Source of the DNA: a virus
Length of the DNA stretch: 35,149 bases
IMG/VR virus record: IMGVR_UViG_3300025929_000035
Span: 1 to 35,149 of that record
Reading direction: 5' to 3' (one strand)
Shown: piece by piece, positions 25,073 to 32,746 of the stretch
Numbering within the stretch: position 1 is the first letter of the stretch
Layout: every line of letters begins with the position of its first letter
Program-made: the position numbers and the translations under genes
Notes under the pieces: generated by a model
What the model saw: only the letters and a program-made list of their open reading frames with translations
The model's database searches: none
What the model was told of the DNA's origin: nothing

Positions 25073-25705
25073 TCATTGAAGGTTTCGCCGCACTTCGACG
25101 ACGCGGACGAGCCGAAGGATTTCATTTTCGGGAATGTAGAGTGTCGGGAATTCTTTGTTGGTCGGAAGCAAGGCATACGCCTTCGCTTTCTCATCGCGGC
25201 GCACGCGCTTTAACGAGTGCTCTCCTTTCGTAGTGACGGTCGCATAAATCTTTCCATTCACGAAGGGTTCCAACGGCGAAACAATGACGACATCGCCCTC
25301 CTGAATTTCCGGTGACATCGAAAAGCCCGAGACGATCAGCGCGAAGGCCTTCGGATCGCGAACCTCGCTTCGGATATAGCCTAAGATTCCATATTCTCCA
25401 AAGCCCATCGTGATAGGACCGGCGGGAATATGATCCAACACGGGAATATCCACCTCCAAGGGTTCACCATGCGGGCTGGCCTCTTCTCCGGAGAGAAGGT
25501 AATATAGCGAGACGTTCCGATTGATCGCATAGCGTTCCAAGGCCTCAATGCCAGGAGAGGACTCGCCCCTCTCATAATCATACCACGTTCGGGCGCTAAC
25601 GCCAGCGATGGCAGCCGCTTCGGCTTGACTTAATTTCGGCGGTTTTCCGCGAAGCTCTCGCAGCCGTTTGCCGATCTCCACAGGGCTTCTTGGTTGTGTT
25701 TCCAT
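25073..25705 (-). CDS. Lysogeny repressor (HTH plus S24 peptidase)
   Basis: A 210-aa protein. Residues 10-72 are an XRE-type HTH (LSQAEAAAIAGVSARTWYDYERGESSP). Residues 85-205 are the S24 LexA/CI fold: HIPAGPI with probable self-cleavage at Ala95-Gly96, GFSMSPEIQEGD with nucleophile Ser129, and SLKRV with Lys166. It should keep lytic genes off and be inactivated after DNA damage. It is transcribed leftward, divergent from the early genes; the 122-bp gap (25706-25827) holds the operator/promoter. Mu's own c repressor lacks such a domain, so this resembles B3/D3112-type or lambda-like control. Confidence 0.9.
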   Translation of the reverse strand: METQPRSPVEIGKRLRELRGKPPKLSQAEAAAIAGVSARTWYDYERGESSPGIEALERYAINRNVSLYYLLSGEEASPHGEPLEVDIPVLDHIPAGPITMGFGEYGILGYIRSEVRDPKAFALIVSGFSMSPEIQEGDVVIVSPLEPFVNGKIYATVTTKGEHSLKRVRRDEKAKAYALLPTNKEFPTLYIPENEILRLVRVVEVRRNLQ

Positions 25706-25744
25706 TCGAATGCTATTTTGTTAGCAAAAATCTCGCATTACCTC

Positions 25745-25775
25745 TTGACTTTTCGCAATTAATTGCGTAAGTTTG
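25745..25775 (+). promoter_or_regulatory. Early lytic promoter
   Basis: TTGACTTTT at 25745 is followed, 23 nt from its first base, by TAAGTTTG (25768-25775), a perfect TAnnTTTG Bacteroidota -7 box. It faces the Ner-like gene and the transposition operon. The spacer contains the operator palindrome. Confidence 0.65.
25754..25767. promoter_or_regulatory. Operator palindrome CGCAATTAATTGCG
   Basis: A perfect 14-bp palindrome lies between the -33 and -7 elements of the early promoter, where a bound repressor would block polymerase. A weaker inverted repeat TTTTGTTAGCAAAA-like sequence lies nearer the repressor start (about 25718-25731) and could serve autoregulation. Likely ligands are the repressor and/or the Ner-like protein. 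Confidence 0.6.
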
Positions 25776-25827
25776 CAGTTACAAGTACGTCGCAATACGA
25801 AGTTCATCCACAAAGATACGAAATATT

Positions 25828-26091
25828 TTGCAGGACAGCAAAAAAAAATGGGAGCCTACGGACGAAGAGCGTGCGCATTACTTGAAACTGATGCACACCA
25901 TTCGGCGCAGTGCCAATGATATTGCAAGAATGTGTGGCATCAGCGGGACGACCGTCCGGGACGTGCTGAATAACGATAGGAAGCACTTTGCGTCGGCCGA
26001 GACGGTGCGGAGAATATTCGCGAAGATCGATAGCGAGGCAACGGCCCTGGGAGAGGCCATTAACCGGCTTTCCGGCCATAATTTGAATTAA
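25828..26091 (+). CDS. Ner/Cro-like small DNA-binding protein
   Basis: 87 aa if started at TTG 25828; the only in-frame ATG (25891) would give 66 aa and still keep the HTH. The HTH is SANDIARMCGISGTTVRDVLNN (residues about 28-49), followed by helix SAETVRRIFAKI. Position as first gene opposite the repressor matches Ner of Mu or Cro of lambda, which shut down early transcription. The start choice is uncertain. Confidence 0.68.
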   Translation: MQDSKKKWEPTDEERAHYLKLMHTIRRSANDIARMCGISGTTVRDVLNNDRKHFASAETVRRIFAKIDSEATALGEAINRLSGHNLN

Positions 26092-26106
26092 TTTTTTAGT
26101 TACCAA

Positions 26107-26126
26107 ACGTTGGCATATGCCAACGT
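26107..26126. promoter_or_regulatory. 20-bp perfect palindrome upstream of the 306-aa gene
   Basis: ACGTTGGCATATGCCAACGT is perfectly self-complementary. The half site TGCCAA occurs again at 26128-26133. It lies 17 nt before the next ATG and just after the Ner-like gene, so it may be an operator for autoregulation or for a second regulator. It has no loop or T-run of a terminator. Confidence 0.55.
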
Positions 26127-26142
26127 CTGCCAAGCATTTCTA

Positions 26143-27063
26143 ATGGCAAACATCATTCAATCCAACGCATCAAAAGAGAACATTGAAGTGCGCGTAGATG
26201 GGCACTCCATCCTTCAAAAATCGAAAGCAATGATGGCAACATCCGTCGCTTTCGGTTTCAAAAAGTTCATGTATTTTGGGTCTGCGCTTTACAACATCAA
26301 GCAATTCGATCTGCACAAGATCGATGGCTTCAAAACGTGGAAGGAATATGAGGACGCGATAGGACTCGATCACGGCGAAGCGCACCGCTACGTCGGCATC
26401 GGCGCTTCGATCCATGCGCGGCTGATCGACGAAGGGAAATTGAAGGACGGCGATCCACTGCTACAAAAAGACGTGCAGGCCCTGGCCGATGAGAACTTGG
26501 AAAAGTTGAAGGACTTCGGGTTCCGGGAATTGGTCGCGCTTTCGAAGCGGGTCGATATTTTCGACTCCGCAATGAACGGCGCGGAATTGCAGAAATTACT
26601 TCCCGGCAAACGGGAACCAACGGACGTAGAGCAAGGCAATGCGCTCCGTGCCAAAAGCGGCGCGGACGATTACGCGCATCACATGCGCCAGATCGCCGAA
26701 GAATACGGCTGGAAGTACGATGCGAAGGCCGATACTTTCGCGCATGAGGATGGCACGCCGCTCTCGGACGAGGAATACGGGCAGATCATTCCACCCTCGG
26801 CCGCAATGCACGTCTTCGAGAGTGTGGACCGCAAAGCGACGGCCGCCCTTGCGACCGTGATGGATGAGATCGTGGATGGGATGAAGGGCTACATCAAATA
26901 TAACAAGGCGATCCATAACGAGCGCATCCGCAAGCAAGCCTGGGACATCCGTAACGATTTGCAGAATAAATTCCAGGTCGTGATCGGGATGCTGGACGAA
27001 GTGATCGAGGGCAATGAGAAGCGGGTGAAGGAACTTCACAAGCACGGATTGGAGGAACTCTGA
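26143..27063 (+). CDS. Early protein of unknown function, helical
   Basis: A 306-aa protein from ATG 26143. It has an N-terminal alpha/beta section (ATSVAFGFKKFMYFGSALYN), then a section with the look of a DNA-binding or replication protein (FKTWKEYEDAIGLDHGEAHRYVGIGASI), a helical acidic middle, and a C-terminal coiled coil (IRNDLQNKFQVVIGMLDEVIEGNEKRVKELHKHGLEEL). The pattern 'W-x-x-Y-x-x-x-x-G-x-x...A-x-R-Y-x' recalls DUF3102-type proteins. First large gene of the transposition operon. Its end overlaps the next gene start (TGATG). Function unknown. Confidence 0.65.
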   Translation: MANIIQSNASKENIEVRVDGHSILQKSKAMMATSVAFGFKKFMYFGSALYNIKQFDLHKIDGFKTWKEYEDAIGLDHGEAHRYVGIGASIHARLIDEGKLKDGDPLLQKDVQALADENLEKLKDFGFRELVALSKRVDIFDSAMNGAELQKLLPGKREPTDVEQGNALRAKSGADDYAHHMRQIAEEYGWKYDAKADTFAHEDGTPLSDEEYGQIIPPSAAMHVFESVDRKATAALATVMDEIVDGMKGYIKYNKAIHNERIRKQAWDIRNDLQNKFQVVIGMLDEVIEGNEKRVKELHKHGLEEL

Positions 27064-27176
27064 TGTGGATCACCTTCGAAGATTCGCGGCCTTTTTTTAT
27101 CGCCCCCAATGCAAACCTCCGCATAAGGAGGGACGGGGTTATAATTGTCGAATATCCCAAGGAGAAGAAAGCCTGA
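27063..27176 (+). CDS. 37-aa coupled small protein
   Basis: ATG 27063 overlaps the stop of the 306-aa gene as TGATG, and its own stop overlaps the next ATG the same way. The 37 residues begin MWITFEDSRPFFIAPNANLR and end in a Lys/Glu-rich tail. One beta-hairpin-like unit; no function known. The two tight overlaps are the main evidence that it is translated. Confidence 0.5.
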   Translation: MWITFEDSRPFFIAPNANLRIRRDGVIIVEYPKEKKA

Positions 27177-27448
27177 TGGAAGAACTTTTGAAATTGGCGC
27201 ATCAACTTCGCGCCGCGTTTTACGTCGCGGCGCTCCTCGCGCTGTGCGCATGGCTGGCTTCGTGTGCCGCGCCCATACGCACCGAGGGCGATGTGCGGCG
27301 CATCTATGGCGCGCCGACCGCGATTCCCGCGCAGGGGTTCCAGGACGGCAAGGAAGCCTGGGCGCTTTGGTATTATCACGCCGCCGATGGCTCAACCGAT
27401 TATTTCACGTTCTCGTATGGAAAGGTTACCGGACATGCTGGAGAGTAA
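27176..27448 (+). CDS. Small lipoprotein
   Basis: A 90-aa protein from ATG 27176. The N-terminus has a membrane segment (FYVAALLALCAWLASCAAP) with a lipobox-like LASC, giving a Cys near residue 31. The mature part (RIYGAPTAIPAQGFQDGKEA, YFTFSYGKVT) resembles the small SmpA/OmlA-like fold where a G-x-P start and FxxGK strands occur. An envelope lipoprotein inside an early operon is unusual and could alter the surface of the infected cell. A longer upstream reading is rejected. Confidence 0.6.
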   Translation: MEELLKLAHQLRAAFYVAALLALCAWLASCAAPIRTEGDVRRIYGAPTAIPAQGFQDGKEAWALWYYHAADGSTDYFTFSYGKVTGHAGE

Positions 27449-27677
27449 AACTCAAACGATCGACATCCACGCCGCGCGTGAACGCGCCCGCGAGGAACTT
27501 TCGCTCCACATTGAAAGTGCGGCGCAAACGATGCACCGCCTGAACCTCCTTAATTATTCCGATCAGCCTGACGCGAAGAAAATGATGGGCGAGGCACGAC
27601 ATCTTTGCGACACGGCAAAGAGCATCGAGATTCGCGCGTGGAAGCTTCAAATTTTGAATGGAGAATTTCCGGCGTGA
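27435..27677 (+). CDS. Hypothetical helical protein
   Basis: An 80-aa protein from ATG 27435, overlapping the lipoprotein gene end by 14 bp. It is almost all helix (IHAARERAREELSLHIESAA, MMGEARHLCDTAKSIEIRAW). No family recognised. Its stop overlaps the next GTG start (GTGA). Confidence 0.55.
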   Translation: MLESKTQTIDIHAARERAREELSLHIESAAQTMHRLNLLNYSDQPDAKKMMGEARHLCDTAKSIEIRAWKLQILNGEFPA

Positions 27678-27892
27678 AAAATTACATCCTTCGCGTCTAT
27701 TCGCTGAAAGGAACCATTTATAACGCGGAAGTTGCCGCCAAATCGATGGTGACAGCCATCCGCCTTGCGACGGAAGCCATCGCGCGAAAAGAGCGGTGCC
27801 GCCCCTCGCAATTGGATGTGTATCTGACCTACGCCGATCACAGCGCTTCGAAGCGAACGACCTCGGAGCGCGTCATTCGAATCATTCCGTAA
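27674..27892 (+). CDS. Hypothetical small protein, GTG start
   Basis: A 72-aa protein (start GTG 27674, overlapping the previous TGA). Strand KNYILRVYSLKGTIYNAEVA then helix MVTAIRLATEAIARKE, ending in strands (DVYLTYADHS, ERVIRII). This small alpha/beta form is common in phage early regions. Function unknown. Confidence 0.55.
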   Translation: MKNYILRVYSLKGTIYNAEVAAKSMVTAIRLATEAIARKERCRPSQLDVYLTYADHSASKRTTSERVIRIIP

Positions 27893-27903
27893 CATCACTG
27901 TAC

Positions 27904-28692
27904 ATGCTGACCAAAACACAAATCGAAAGTTTCCGCGATGCCGGCGAGGCCTTGCAGGAGCGAAAGCCGGTTTTACTGACCGGCAATTCGAACGGGAAGA
28001 CGACGATCCTTCACTCCGCGCTCGAAGTGCTGGGACAGCGCGACGAGAAGACCGGATTTTATTCGACCAATCCGCGGCATCCCGAGGACCGAACGATCGA
28101 CTTCTACCGCGTTTATTTGGGATATAATTCCCACCTTCCGCAAGTGATGAAAATGGTCCTTGCTTTTTCGGGCCGCAAGCCGAAGCGCTTCGCCGCGGAC
28201 GCGGTGATGCAATACGACGATTTCATGCGCGAGATGTCGCAGAAGGGCCGCGCGGTCTGCCTGGCGGTCGATAATGCGGAATTGTTACCGGCCCGTGCCT
28301 ACACGGTCCTCAAAGCGCTGAACGAATATCACGATCCCTTAACGCGCAAGTCGATCGGCGCCGGGCTTCTCATCGCGGGCAATATTACGAAGCTGAAGAA
28401 GATGCCGGCCAGCTTTATGCTCCGCGCGAAAGAAATTTTGGTGGGAAGGATTGGCGTCGATGAAATTACGGGCCTCATCGAGGCTTTGTATCCGCATGAG
28501 ATACGCTGGTTCGGCGCCGACGCGATGAAGCGAATCGCGGTCTGTAACACGACGCTCCAAATGAAATCGGTGATCGAGCGGTGCGTCGCGGACCGGAAGC
28601 GCTACCGCCTGACCGAGATCGGCCGCGACATGGTGGAAGAGAAGATGAGCGACCTTCCCAACGATGGATATAAATTAGCACAAGCCGCATGA
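27904..28692 (+). CDS. MuB/IstB-like AAA ATPase, transposition activator
   Basis: A 262-aa protein from ATG 27904. Walker A is GNSNGKTT (residues 27-34) and Walker B VCLAVDNAE (118-126). Gene position next to the DDE transposase and size agree with the MuB/TniB/IstB group, which binds target DNA and directs transposase. Mu's B gene encodes an N-terminal HTH domain of about 60 residues before the ATPase; here the ATPase begins within 25 residues of the start, so that domain is missing (see 33182-33475). C-terminal residues form a helical lid (MKSVIERCVADRKRYRLTEI). Order ATPase-before-transposase is opposite to Mu. Confidence 0.82.
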   Translation: MLTKTQIESFRDAGEALQERKPVLLTGNSNGKTTILHSALEVLGQRDEKTGFYSTNPRHPEDRTIDFYRVYLGYNSHLPQVMKMVLAFSGRKPKRFAADAVMQYDDFMREMSQKGRAVCLAVDNAELLPARAYTVLKALNEYHDPLTRKSIGAGLLIAGNITKLKKMPASFMLRAKEILVGRIGVDEITGLIEALYPHEIRWFGADAMKRIAVCNTTLQMKSVIERCVADRKRYRLTEIGRDMVEEKMSDLPNDGYKLAQAA

Positions 28693-28814
28693 GGGGATTT
28701 ATCCATGACGCGAGAATCGCCATCGAGGTGGCATTCGAAATTGGTTACCCGACCTTAGCTTGGAAGATTTTCAAATTTTATCGCGACGCGAGGCAAACGT
28801 TCGATCATGTGTGA
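28689..28814 (+). CDS. 41-aa coupled small protein
   Basis: ATG 28689 overlaps the ATPase stop (ATGA) and the frame ends at 28814, 8 bp inside the transposase gene. The sequence starts MRGFIHDARIAIEVAFEIGY and ends in a basic, aromatic helix (LAWKIFKFYRDARQTF). It would couple translation of the ATPase and the transposase. Function unknown. Confidence 0.48.
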   Translation: MRGFIHDARIAIEVAFEIGYPTLAWKIFKFYRDARQTFDHV

Positions 28815-30402
28815 CTTTAACGAATTGTTTTTGGAAGAGACGAGGCAGGAGTACGGCCGGCGTTACGCGCAGAAGCCGTATGACGCCGCGGCGTATCTTC
28901 GTGACGTTGCGCAACGAAAGGGCGTTTCGACCGCCACGCTCCACCGGCATTTGAAGCTCGACGTGCGCAAGAGGCGCGAAGTGCCGATCGCCACGCAGGC
29001 GCGGCAAGCCGAAATCGATTCCTACACGCGCATGATCTGGGAATTTTCCATTGCGCATTCGTTCGACCTCAATAAGATCAGCGTGCAGTTGGCCTGGGAG
29101 CATTTGATGCGCGAGGACCGCCTTCCGAAGACGCTGACGACGAAGCAAGTCTATGCCTCGATGCGCCGCCAGCGTTTACGCAATAATTCCGCGACGACGT
29201 GGAAGAAAATTCCCGAACGCAGGAAGCCGATGGACACCTGGCAGATGGACTTTTCCAAATCGCGATATTTCAAGCACCACATCTCCGCCGATGGCGAAAT
29301 CGAATGCGTCGCGCCGGTCACGACAAAGCGGCAGGACGACGGACGTTCGCTCTGGTTTGGCGTGGCCGTCGATATGGCGACGCGCGTGCTCTACGTCAAA
29401 TATTTCATCTCTCCGGGCGAGTCGGCCGAGAGCGTGATTGAATTTACGCTGGACGCTTTCGACGCCAAGCCCGGCATGTTCCTGTTGCAAGGGGTTCCCT
29501 CGTCGGCGTATGTCGATAATGGTTCCGGCTGGCTCGATGGCCGCATGGCGAACGGGCTGAAGAAGATCGGCGTGAAGGAAATTCTCGGTGGGTACCAGAA
29601 GGACGTTCACGGCCGCGCCTTGCCGAAGCGTAACAAGCAGGGACGCGGGCAGGTGGAGCGGTCGGTTAATACGATCAAGAACCGCATGGAAGCGGCGCTC
29701 TATCTTCGCATGGGCAAAGGGCGGAAACTGTATTTGAAAGACCTGAACGAGGCGGTGCAGGAATGGCTCGAAGAATGGAACCAGGGGCCGCACCCGATGG
29801 ACCGCACGGCGTCGAAGATGAACCTCTTCCTCGAACATGCGGGTAACCATTTCGAGCATTTGATCTATCCGCCGGAAGATGCGCGGGCACTCTTCAGCCG
29901 GTCGGTGATGAAGACCGTCGCGCGGCGCAAAATTTCGGTGGCGAAGAACACCTACGCCTTCGCGCCGGCCTTCGTCGATGATGGCGAATCGGTCGAGATC
30001 GTGAAGAACCAGATGGGCTATTTCCTTTTCAAGGGCGGCGAAATGCACGCGCTCCAAATCGAGAGCGAGAGTGCCGCCACGGTCGCCGCGCCACGGAGTA
30101 CCATCGTGCGCGAATTGAAGGACGCGAAGCTTTCGGACCTGGCACTACGCAAGCGCTTCGACGAGGAACTTCTTCGCGAGACGGGGAAGACGATCGGCCG
30201 CATGGCCGACGACGATTGGAACGATATTGCGCCGTTCTTCGAAGCGCCGCGCTCGGTGAAGGAGATCGAGGAGAAGGTCGCCTGGATGAAGATGCAGTCC
30301 GAGATTGCCTCGCACCCGCCGGTCGCCATGCCATCGAACATTATTCGAATGCCCGCGGAAAGTTTTATTGGGATAAATCATCCCGGAAAGGAACGATTAT
30401 GA
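28807..30402 (+). CDS. DDE transposase (MuA-like)
   Basis: A 531-aa protein. Residues 1-55 look like an HTH (AAYLRDVAQRKGVSTATLHRHL). The RNase H-like rve core carries Asp148 (TWQMDFS), Asp237 (AYVDNGSGW) and Glu284 (GQVERSVNTIKN), the DDE triad. A Mu-type C-terminal beta barrel follows (KISVAKNTYAFAPAFVDDGE), then a helical end that may contact the ATPase. It would cut and join the 21-bp-spaced repeats at the genome ends. Shorter than MuA (663 aa), mostly at the N-terminal DNA-binding part. Its stop overlaps the next ATG (ATGA). Confidence 0.9.
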   Translation: MCDFNELFLEETRQEYGRRYAQKPYDAAAYLRDVAQRKGVSTATLHRHLKLDVRKRREVPIATQARQAEIDSYTRMIWEFSIAHSFDLNKISVQLAWEHLMREDRLPKTLTTKQVYASMRRQRLRNNSATTWKKIPERRKPMDTWQMDFSKSRYFKHHISADGEIECVAPVTTKRQDDGRSLWFGVAVDMATRVLYVKYFISPGESAESVIEFTLDAFDAKPGMFLLQGVPSSAYVDNGSGWLDGRMANGLKKIGVKEILGGYQKDVHGRALPKRNKQGRGQVERSVNTIKNRMEAALYLRMGKGRKLYLKDLNEAVQEWLEEWNQGPHPMDRTASKMNLFLEHAGNHFEHLIYPPEDARALFSRSVMKTVARRKISVAKNTYAFAPAFVDDGESVEIVKNQMGYFLFKGGEMHALQIESESAATVAAPRSTIVRELKDAKLSDLALRKRFDEELLRETGKTIGRMADDDWNDIAPFFEAPRSVKEIEEKVAWMKMQSEIASHPPVAMPSNIIRMPAESFIGINHPGKERL

Positions 30403-30632
30403 TAACGGCAAAGCCTCATGCCGCGCATCGCGAAAAATTTTGCGATAACTGCGGAGTGCTTCTAATCAATCTCGCGGAATGCCCGGAGTGCGCCCCGTGG
30501 CTCCGCTTGAAAGAGGACACGGCAAAACAAATCCGAATGCTGATGGAGCGGCGCGAGGAGACGCGTGCCAAACTCGTTTCCATCAAGGCGCTTCGCGAGA
30601 AAGCCTTCCAACGTGCGATCCAGATAAATTAA
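30399..30632 (+). CDS. Small zinc-ribbon protein
   Basis: A 77-aa protein. CDNC at residues 15-18 and CPEC at 29-32 form a probable zinc ribbon, followed by a helical, basic C-terminus (MERREETRAKLVSIKALREKA). Starts in the ATGA overlap with the transposase. Possible nucleic-acid or protein adaptor; role unknown. Confidence 0.6.
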   Translation: MITAKPHAAHREKFCDNCGVLLINLAECPECAPWLRLKEDTAKQIRMLMERREETRAKLVSIKALREKAFQRAIQIN

Positions 30633-30633
30633 G

Positions 30634-30870
30634 ATGGGATTCATTCGGGACGAAATCGATGCGCGCAAAGCGCAGCCAGGAGAGGCCCATTTCTCCTGCA
30701 CGTTCCGGTTGCCCTTTATTTATTGCCTCGTGCCGGCAGGCCGCGAAACGTCGCTCTGCGGCCGCATTAAAGATGGCGGCGGCGTGCCCTGGAAGGCAAT
30801 CCCCCAAGGCGGGACCCTGTGCGCCGATTGCGACGACATCCTGCGCGCGAACGAGGAGGAAGCGCCATGA
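30634..30870 (+). CDS. Hypothetical Cys-rich small protein
   Basis: A 78-aa protein with FSCTFRLPFIYCLV, SLCGRI and LCADCDDI, i.e. five Cys including a Cys-x-x-Cys near the end, which suggests metal binding. Starts 1 nt after the previous stop and overlaps the next ATG (ATGA). Function unknown. Confidence 0.58.
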   Translation: MGFIRDEIDARKAQPGEAHFSCTFRLPFIYCLVPAGRETSLCGRIKDGGGVPWKAIPQGGTLCADCDDILRANEEEAP

Positions 30871-31043
30871 AACAATTCCCCACGATCGAACGCGCACTCG
30901 AAGCCATCGATCAGGCCGCGAAGGAACTGAAAGAAGCGATGGACGGCGGTGCCGACGTGAATTATATGTCGCTCTATGCCTTCGTTTCCGACACCAATGC
31001 CCTACGCGAATCCTTCAAAACCCTTGTCATCAGTAGAAAGTAG
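30867..31043 (+). CDS. 58-aa helical protein
   Basis: ATG 30867 in the ATGA overlap. A helix-turn-helix-sized unit (IERALEAIDQAAKELKEAM, then ALRESFKTLVISRK), acidic first half and basic end. No family recognised. Confidence 0.5.
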   Translation: MKQFPTIERALEAIDQAAKELKEAMDGGADVNYMSLYAFVSDTNALRESFKTLVISRK

Positions 31044-31051
31044 ATAGTTTC

Positions 31052-31612
31052 ATGCCAGCACTCTCCGATCTGACGAACGAGCAAGCCAAGCAATATTTAG
31101 AGATCGAAGAGATCGTGCGCGCGCGCCGCGGACATTGCTCCGGCTTCGACCGCGTAAAGCTTTTGGAACTCTATAAGCTGCATGGCGGCGTGAAATTACT
31201 CTTCGTGATCGATCAGTCGATGATGAACGATTGGCTCTTGCCGGGCCGCTGGATCGAGTTTATGGACGTCGTGAATAAATATGGGATCGACCGGGTGCTC
31301 TTTGCAACGAAGGCGCTGAACCGGTTGGAAAATCACTCCATCGCGATGGTCGAGAATATTTGCAAGGACCCGAAGCTTGCCGAACGCAAGCGGCCGGGAA
31401 TGAAAGACGAAGCGCCGCGGCCCATCAGCCCCACGCAACAACGCGCACTGATCTATCCGACGAAGGAAGGCGTCCACACCGAAACGACGGCGGCCAAATG
31501 GCTTCGCGAACAGGAAAAGGGCGTCGAAGCATGGCCCGAATTTTTTGACAAAGCCGGTTCCGACGAGGTGACCGGATGGAGATTGTACCAACTAAAACCA
31601 GAATACCGATGA
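31052..31612 (+). CDS. Hypothetical early/middle protein
   Basis: A 186-aa protein with helical N-terminus (LTNEQAKQYLEIEEIVRARR), central helical section (FDRVKLLELYKLHGGVKLLF) and a mixed C-terminus. No signal, membrane or metal motif. It precedes the Gam-like gene with a 4-bp overlap. Unrecognised; may be a regulator in the place of Mu's semi-essential early genes. Confidence 0.58.
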   Translation: MPALSDLTNEQAKQYLEIEEIVRARRGHCSGFDRVKLLELYKLHGGVKLLFVIDQSMMNDWLLPGRWIEFMDVVNKYGIDRVLFATKALNRLENHSIAMVENICKDPKLAERKRPGMKDEAPRPISPTQQRALIYPTKEGVHTETTAAKWLREQEKGVEAWPEFFDKAGSDEVTGWRLYQLKPEYR

Positions 31613-32139
31613 AGAAAATACTCGTATCACTCGCCGATGTGGAGTCGGCGTTAAACGAACTCCAGACCGTCGAAGCGGAAATCGAAGCCGAGTCGGCCGA
31701 AGCAAACAAAGTCATCGCGCAGGCGCGGACGCAGATCGTTCCAACGATCGCGGAGAACGAAGGGCTTGCCAAACGCCTGCGGACCGCGATCGAGAATTGG
31801 GCCGAGGAGCACCGCAACGACGAGGAATTATTCCCGGCCGGACGTAAGACCCTCGAATTGCGCGCCGGGACCATCGCATTCCGTCAGTCCGCGCCATCGC
31901 TGGTGCTAATGCCAGGCTGGAAGACCGAGGACGTTGTCGCGGAACTTAAAGATGCCGACGCCGCGGTGAAGAAGGCCGGTATCAAGACGCCCGATCCGAC
32001 GCTCGACAAAACGGCTATTAAAAAGCTGTACGACCAGGGGAAGATCGACGCGAAGGGACTCAAGGCCCTCGGCCTCGAAATCCAAACGACCGAGAGCCTT
32101 TCGATCACGACCAAAACGCTGGAAGCCTACGAGGTATAA
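31609..32139 (+). CDS. gam: Gam-like host-nuclease inhibitor (DNA end-binding)
   Basis: A 176-aa protein from ATG 31609, which overlaps the preceding stop. Residues 1-75 form a long coiled coil (ADVESALNELQTVEAEIEAE, ANKVIAQARTQIVPTIAENE); the middle carries GRKTLELRAGTIAFRQSAPSL and the end KTAIKKLYDQGKIDAKGLKALGLEI. This is the Mu Gam family plan; Mu Gam is a Ku-like dimer that protects phage DNA ends from exonucleases. Position after the transposase genes agrees with Mu. Confidence 0.8.
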   Translation: MKKILVSLADVESALNELQTVEAEIEAESAEANKVIAQARTQIVPTIAENEGLAKRLRTAIENWAEEHRNDEELFPAGRKTLELRAGTIAFRQSAPSLVLMPGWKTEDVVAELKDADAAVKKAGIKTPDPTLDKTAIKKLYDQGKIDAKGLKALGLEIQTTESLSITTKTLEAYEV

Positions 32140-32142
32140 CGA

Positions 32143-32349
32143 ATGCTCTACATCATCGAAACAACTAACGGCGCAGTCGTTACGAGTGCGAGGGATGAAA
32201 AGAATGCGCGCAAAAATGCGGACCATTATTGTTCCGACGAACCCGCACGGGTTATACTCGTCGCGGACGATTCGTTCCTGATTGAAAAGCCCTACCGGCT
32301 TCAAATCGACAAGTCCGAAATCGACGGTGAAATAACAATCAGCGCATAA
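32143..32349 (+). CDS. Hypothetical small protein
   Basis: A 68-aa protein with a beta-strand start (LYIIETTNGAVVTSARD), a helix (KNARKNADHY) and strands (ARVILVADDSFLIE). One Cys only. No family recognised. Begins 3 nt after the Gam stop. Confidence 0.5.
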   Translation: MLYIIETTNGAVVTSARDEKNARKNADHYCSDEPARVILVADDSFLIEKPYRLQIDKSEIDGEITISA

Positions 32350-32350
32350 G

Positions 32351-32746
32351 ATGCACGCGCAGGAACGGCCGAACCGGAGTTTTCGCCACGCCGTGGCGAT
32401 GAACCCGCTCGTCGCGACGCCGCTCTTCGAGAGTGCGGTCGAAGCGAGGGGCGAGAAGGTTCCGGCCGCGCCGCCCAGGCTTCTCAAACGCCCATCGGCT
32501 ACGCAGATGGAATCGTTCGAGAAGCTTTTGGGATCGGTGTCGATGAAGCAACATGCGGTCCTCGACGCACTCCGCGCGATCGGGCGGCCGGCGACGACGA
32601 ACGAAATCGCGGAACACTTGCACTGGACCATCAATCTTGTCTCGGGCCGCATCGCGGAACTTACAGAGATGGGCTATGTGCGGGAACATTCAACCATTTG
32701 GAACGAAGCGACCAGGAGGAGAAGGTCACTATGGGAACAAACGTAA
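32351..32746 (+). CDS. Winged-helix DNA-binding protein
   Basis: A 131-aa protein. A disordered basic start is followed by a winged helix (residues about 65-115: KQHAVLDALRAIGRPATTNE, NLVSGRIAELTEMGYVREH). Such small wHTH proteins often act as middle or late regulators. Its stop is directly followed by the next ATG. Confidence 0.65.
   Translation: MHAQERPNRSFRHAVAMNPLVATPLFESAVEARGEKVPAAPPRLLKRPSATQMESFEKLLGSVSMKQHAVLDALRAIGRPATTNEIAEHLHWTINLVSGRIAELTEMGYVREHSTIWNEATRRRRSLWEQT

Noticed and set aside
30216-30398. Upstream extension of the zinc-ribbon gene into the transposase gene
   Set aside because: The extension has shadow-like composition; the ATGA-coupled ATG at 30399 fits the pattern of neighbours.
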